From Paragordius varius (taxonomy: Eukaryota; Nematomorpha): a DNA stretch of 64,000 nt. How positions within the stretch are numbered: position 1 is the first letter of the stretch; every line of letters starts with the position of its first letter. Positions 60,701 through 64,000 of the stretch are shown here, in pieces. The notes beneath the pieces are model-generated. The model did no database searches and was not told where the DNA came from. It saw only the letters and a list, made by a program, of their open reading frames with translations. The stretch is taken from the NCBI GenBank assembly GCA_964247055.1, contig OZ176051.1, positions 6,138,001 through 6,202,000 on the forward strand. Reading direction: 5' to 3'. The position numbers and the translations under genes are program-made.

Positions 60701-61797
60701 AATGAAAAATGTGGTTAAATTACATAAAAAAATTTAATTTATTGCTAGATCAAGACGCGTCAACTAAATGTTATGATATATGGCAAAGATATAATTCTTA
60801 AAAAAAATATTATTAGGATTCTACATTTTTTAAATGATCCTTGGAATACGATAAACTAAAAAATTAAACTATAACGTCCTATTTGAATAAAAAACCTGCA
60901 GTTTATATTTTTTTTCATATAGTTACTATATGTATCAAAATACCCAATACATAGCGTTAAAATTGAATATATAATAAATTTCCAAATATAAAAATGTTTA
61001 TATCAAAAATAAATATTTTGTGTGTTTAAAGAGGGGCTGGTAATTTAAAAAAAACAAATTATTATAATTTATGTACAGGTTTACGCTTTGAACAAACTAA
61101 AAAAGGCAAACTGATCCGTGACGCAGCATCGGCGATGTTTAAAGAATCCTGATTTATCAAATATTAAAAAATTTAAAGTTTTATAGCTGTTTCTTAATTT
61201 TAATGTCGCCTTTATATTATTTACAAAAACCATAGAATAAAATGCATGAAGTTATCCTTTTGCTAAAAAGCTATTAAAATAAATATAAAAATTATGGCCT
61301 AAATTTTATTTTGTAATTAATTATTTAAATTATAATTTACCTGGTCGCAAACAACTGTGTAATATAAAATTACACGACTAACTGTGCAAATTTTGATTTT
61401 TGGCATTTTAATCTTCCTAACTTATATATCGTTACTACTAAAAAAATAAATTAAATATTTATGAATAATTTGGTACTCTAAGAAACCATTACAGATTTTC
61501 AGGGTGCCAGTTATAATAATAAAATTGTAATACGCCGATTATAAGAATATGAATTTTGGGTCATTGCTTTATTTAAGGCCATTGATCTTAACCCTTAATC
61601 GCATTAAATCCAAATAACAACTTTTATATAATTTTTATATCCAATGTAAAAACTGAATAATAACATTCGACCCAGAATCAAATAAATAAATAATTTATTT
61701 TAAAAGATCGTCTAATAATAATTGCATTTGTAAGCGATATCGTAGATTCAAACATGCGTCAAATTTCAAAAATTAATAAAAAAACAGTTCATTTTTT
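60701..61797. other. Intergenic sequence downstream of HIP14-like gene
   Basis: This is AT-rich sequence including the presumed 3' UTR of the palmitoyltransferase gene. TTTATT near 61694, AATAAA on the minus strand, is a candidate poly(A) signal. No other gene or repeat end is recognised. Confidence 0.4.
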
Positions 61798-64000
61798 TCA
61801 ATCATTACAAAAAAAGAAACGATAGGTATTGTTTATCATAAAAGATGGATACAGGTACCAGGGTCTTTTAATCGGTACTTCTGTACAATGGTTGAGATTG
61901 TCAGGATGAAACGGAGATGGTATTGGAGTATTAACATTAGTATTGCTACTAATGTCATACTCATTTTGATTGCACATGGTATTTTCATAGGGCAACGACA
62001 AAGAATGATTCGCATTACTATTATTATTAATCGTGTATTCTTCATCACTGGGTATCAAGGCATATTTCGTACGATGCTTCCCAAATTTTTTAGTGTTGTT
62101 AAAACCAAATAATCTGGTATAAAATTGATGCATACGATCGCCTGACTTTTTTCCCGAAACGTTTGATTGTGGTTGTTTTATCTTCCGCATGGCACGTTCT
62201 TGTCCAATATTTAGTCTTCGTTTTGTAAGCCGTTCACTCGTTGTAACTCCCATTGATATTTGATATAATTGACAAACTAGGAGTATGGTAACCCAAGCCG
62301 AATGTATAAAAGCCTGAATCCAAAACCAACTCACCCATCCGTTACAAAAGATGAGGGAAAAAACTATACGGACAATTGTTTCGGCAAAAGTCTTAATCGT
62401 AGCATCCAATGATGGCGGCTTATTATGGATATATCGTTCACTTTGTACTGTTTTATTATTGAAATCATCATTACCTTTATCAATGTGAGCATTTACGGAT
62501 TGTACACATTGGGGTAATGTTATCCAATATAAATAAGTAATATACATATACGAGCATAAACATACCAACATAGATGCAATATAAATGACAAATATTTTAT
62601 GATTCCGTCGCCCTATGCATGTATTAAGCCAAGGGCAATGATGGTCATGCCTAGCAACACATCGATTACACAGGGCACAATGTTTGGTTCTAGATGGTTT
62701 AGGTACAATTAAACATGTCGTACAAATTGATAAATGGGGTTGATAATAATCGCTTAGTTCATTTGCGTCATTATTATCCAAGAGTGAAAATTGTATATCG
62801 GTATTGTCAGAATGATTTTCAAATTGTGGTTTTTGCATTAAACCGTAATGAGCATTGAATGTTTGAACAATTTGTTCGCAATGATACCGTAAATATTCAA
62901 TCTCAGTATCGATAGCAATTTGAGGTGTCGTTTTGTTAGATGCGTTTTGGGTATGTTTGAAACCCAAAAAAGCATAAATGAAATGAAAACAATTTGACCA
63001 TTCCTTACTTTGATGGTCGGTGCATGAGTTATGGTTTGGGGCCTCACTTTCAAATTTATTTCTTGGTTGAATAATAACAGGGTTATCATTCGTTGATAGA
63101 GATGATTCCGATTTTTGTGAATTAATTGCTTTACACAAGGTTTGAAGACGTTTTAACTTAGTTCTCACATCAAATTGGGGTATGTACCCTGGGTCCATGA
63201 CCAAACACGTAATGTAGGATAAAAGCATACATATGGAAGAAATGCTAAATATAATGAGGCAAGGCACACTAATCCTGTGTCCATAGACGTTTAAAGTGGG
63301 TAAAAGTATGACAAACAATGTCCCATAAAATGCTAACATTGTTGAAAGATACAGGGAAAAGGGCATAAATGTGCCAATATCTCGATCAAACATGATTTGT
63401 CCAACACCGAGCCAAAGAGCCAACCACAAGGCTATACATAAAATTTTATAGCCCACGTTAAAATGATGATAATCTGTCACAAAAAATGATGAAAGAACTA
63501 ATCCTATAAAGCATATGGTTGTAGGTATAAAACATGACATGATTGTGTTTCTAACACGTTTTCCTGCACAAATAGCCACCCTATATGAATATATATATAT
63601 ATTATGGAAAATTTTTTAGATTGCAATTTTTTAGCAAAAACCTGCATGGTAACCGTAATTCTAAGCGTTTAGTATTGTAAAGTTTATCGTAAATCAACAA
63701 AATTCGCTGCAAATGTAGGGGGTAATGAGTATTCTTCACATTTATCTAAAATTAGAAGGTTAATTATTACTGAAAATAATTAAAATACGATAATAATTGT
63801 TTATTAAAATGAATGTAAATCATAATTTGTTGAGATAAAACCGTTTGAAAAAGATCAGGTTCATAGGTAATAAATGTAGAAATGGCTGAAGTGTTAGCTG
63901 AAGCTAAAGCTTGAGTTAATGGAGATTCATTGCGATCAGTGCTGGTATTGAGGGGCGACGCATTAAAGGCTAAAAGAATGCGAAAAACATCAGGGGCAAA
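61798..64000 (-). CDS. HIP14/ZDHHC17-like palmitoyltransferase, 5' partial
   Basis: Minus-strand exons are 64000-63842 (continuing past the window), 63745-63642 and 63580-61798, with junction phases 0 and 2 and introns of 96 and 61 bp. The first visible exon reads [14 protein letters not shown] and NTSAISTFI, the last ankyrin repeat of HIP14 proteins; [12 protein letters not shown] follows in exon 2. Exon 3 has four predicted membrane segments before a DHHC cysteine-rich domain ([28 protein letters not shown]) and further segments after it; the acyl-accepting Cys is codon 315 of this exon. [20 protein letters not shown], then GVTTSERL, match the C-terminal block of HIP14. The enzyme transfers palmitate to cytosolic cysteines, usually at Golgi and vesicle membranes. 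Unusual is a hydrophilic stretch of about 120 residues between the fourth membrane segment and the zinc-binding domain. Exon 3 begins with GTG and is internal, not a start. Confidence 0.93.

Noticed and set aside
61836-62112. Open frames of 70-74 codons on both strands
   Set aside because: They are out-of-frame shadows of the last HIP14 exon.
1-64000. CRISPR arrays, bacterial operons, LTR or virus-derived elements
   Set aside because: None seen. The only regular arrays are microsatellites, the foldback minisatellite, the Helitron units and the protein-coding repeats.

Overview
The window is very AT-rich animal DNA with long introns, many decayed transposons, one tRNA gene and spliced genes (GT-AG introns, AATAAA signals). 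Two RTE-like LINEs, hAT, piggyBac-like and Helitron elements, and a palmitoyltransferase of the animal HIP14/ZDHHC17 type, show it is metazoan. The lineage is unresolved: the HIP14 protein is too divergent to place by eye. No bacterial operon, CRISPR array, LTR or virus-derived element was seen.

Layout. 0.4-14.1 kb: a six-exon plus-strand gene for an unrecognised N-glycosylated, probably secreted protein, whose large intron holds a decayed RTE LINE (6.2-9.5 kb) and a hAT element (10.6-12.3 kb). 14.9-25.5 kb: a transposon yard with a 236-bp hAT MITE, a 3.3-kb hAT carrying decayed transposase in both orientations, a piggyBac-like MITE, a tRNA-Gln(CTG) gene, a full-length 3.28-kb LINE with a 17-bp target duplication, a THAP-like fragment and a second copy of the 10.6-kb hAT. 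25.8-44.3 kb: a tandem segmental duplication of about 8 kb. Each copy holds a gene for a protein of about 37-residue tandem repeats, open for 488 codons in the right copy and broken in the left. Each copy has also gained its own insertions, so each serves as the other's empty-site control. 42.0-51.8 kb: three non-autonomous Helitrons with internal repeats of about 310 bp. 44.3-60.7 kb: at least four minus-strand genes or gene remnants related to the gene at 0.4-14.1 kb, with introns full of Helitrons, MITEs and a foldback element. 61.8-64.0 kb: the 3' part of a HIP14-like gene, which continues beyond the window.

The most interesting content is the paralogous secreted-protein family. I found it by reading short exons whose splice phases agree within each gene and whose exon ends and residues correspond between genes. 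Shared features are an LE-G/D-L/V-C block, a WKN block, two or more cysteines and many N-glycosylation sites. I cannot assign it to a known domain. The second notable item is the lineage-specific-looking tandem-repeat protein and its decaying duplicate.
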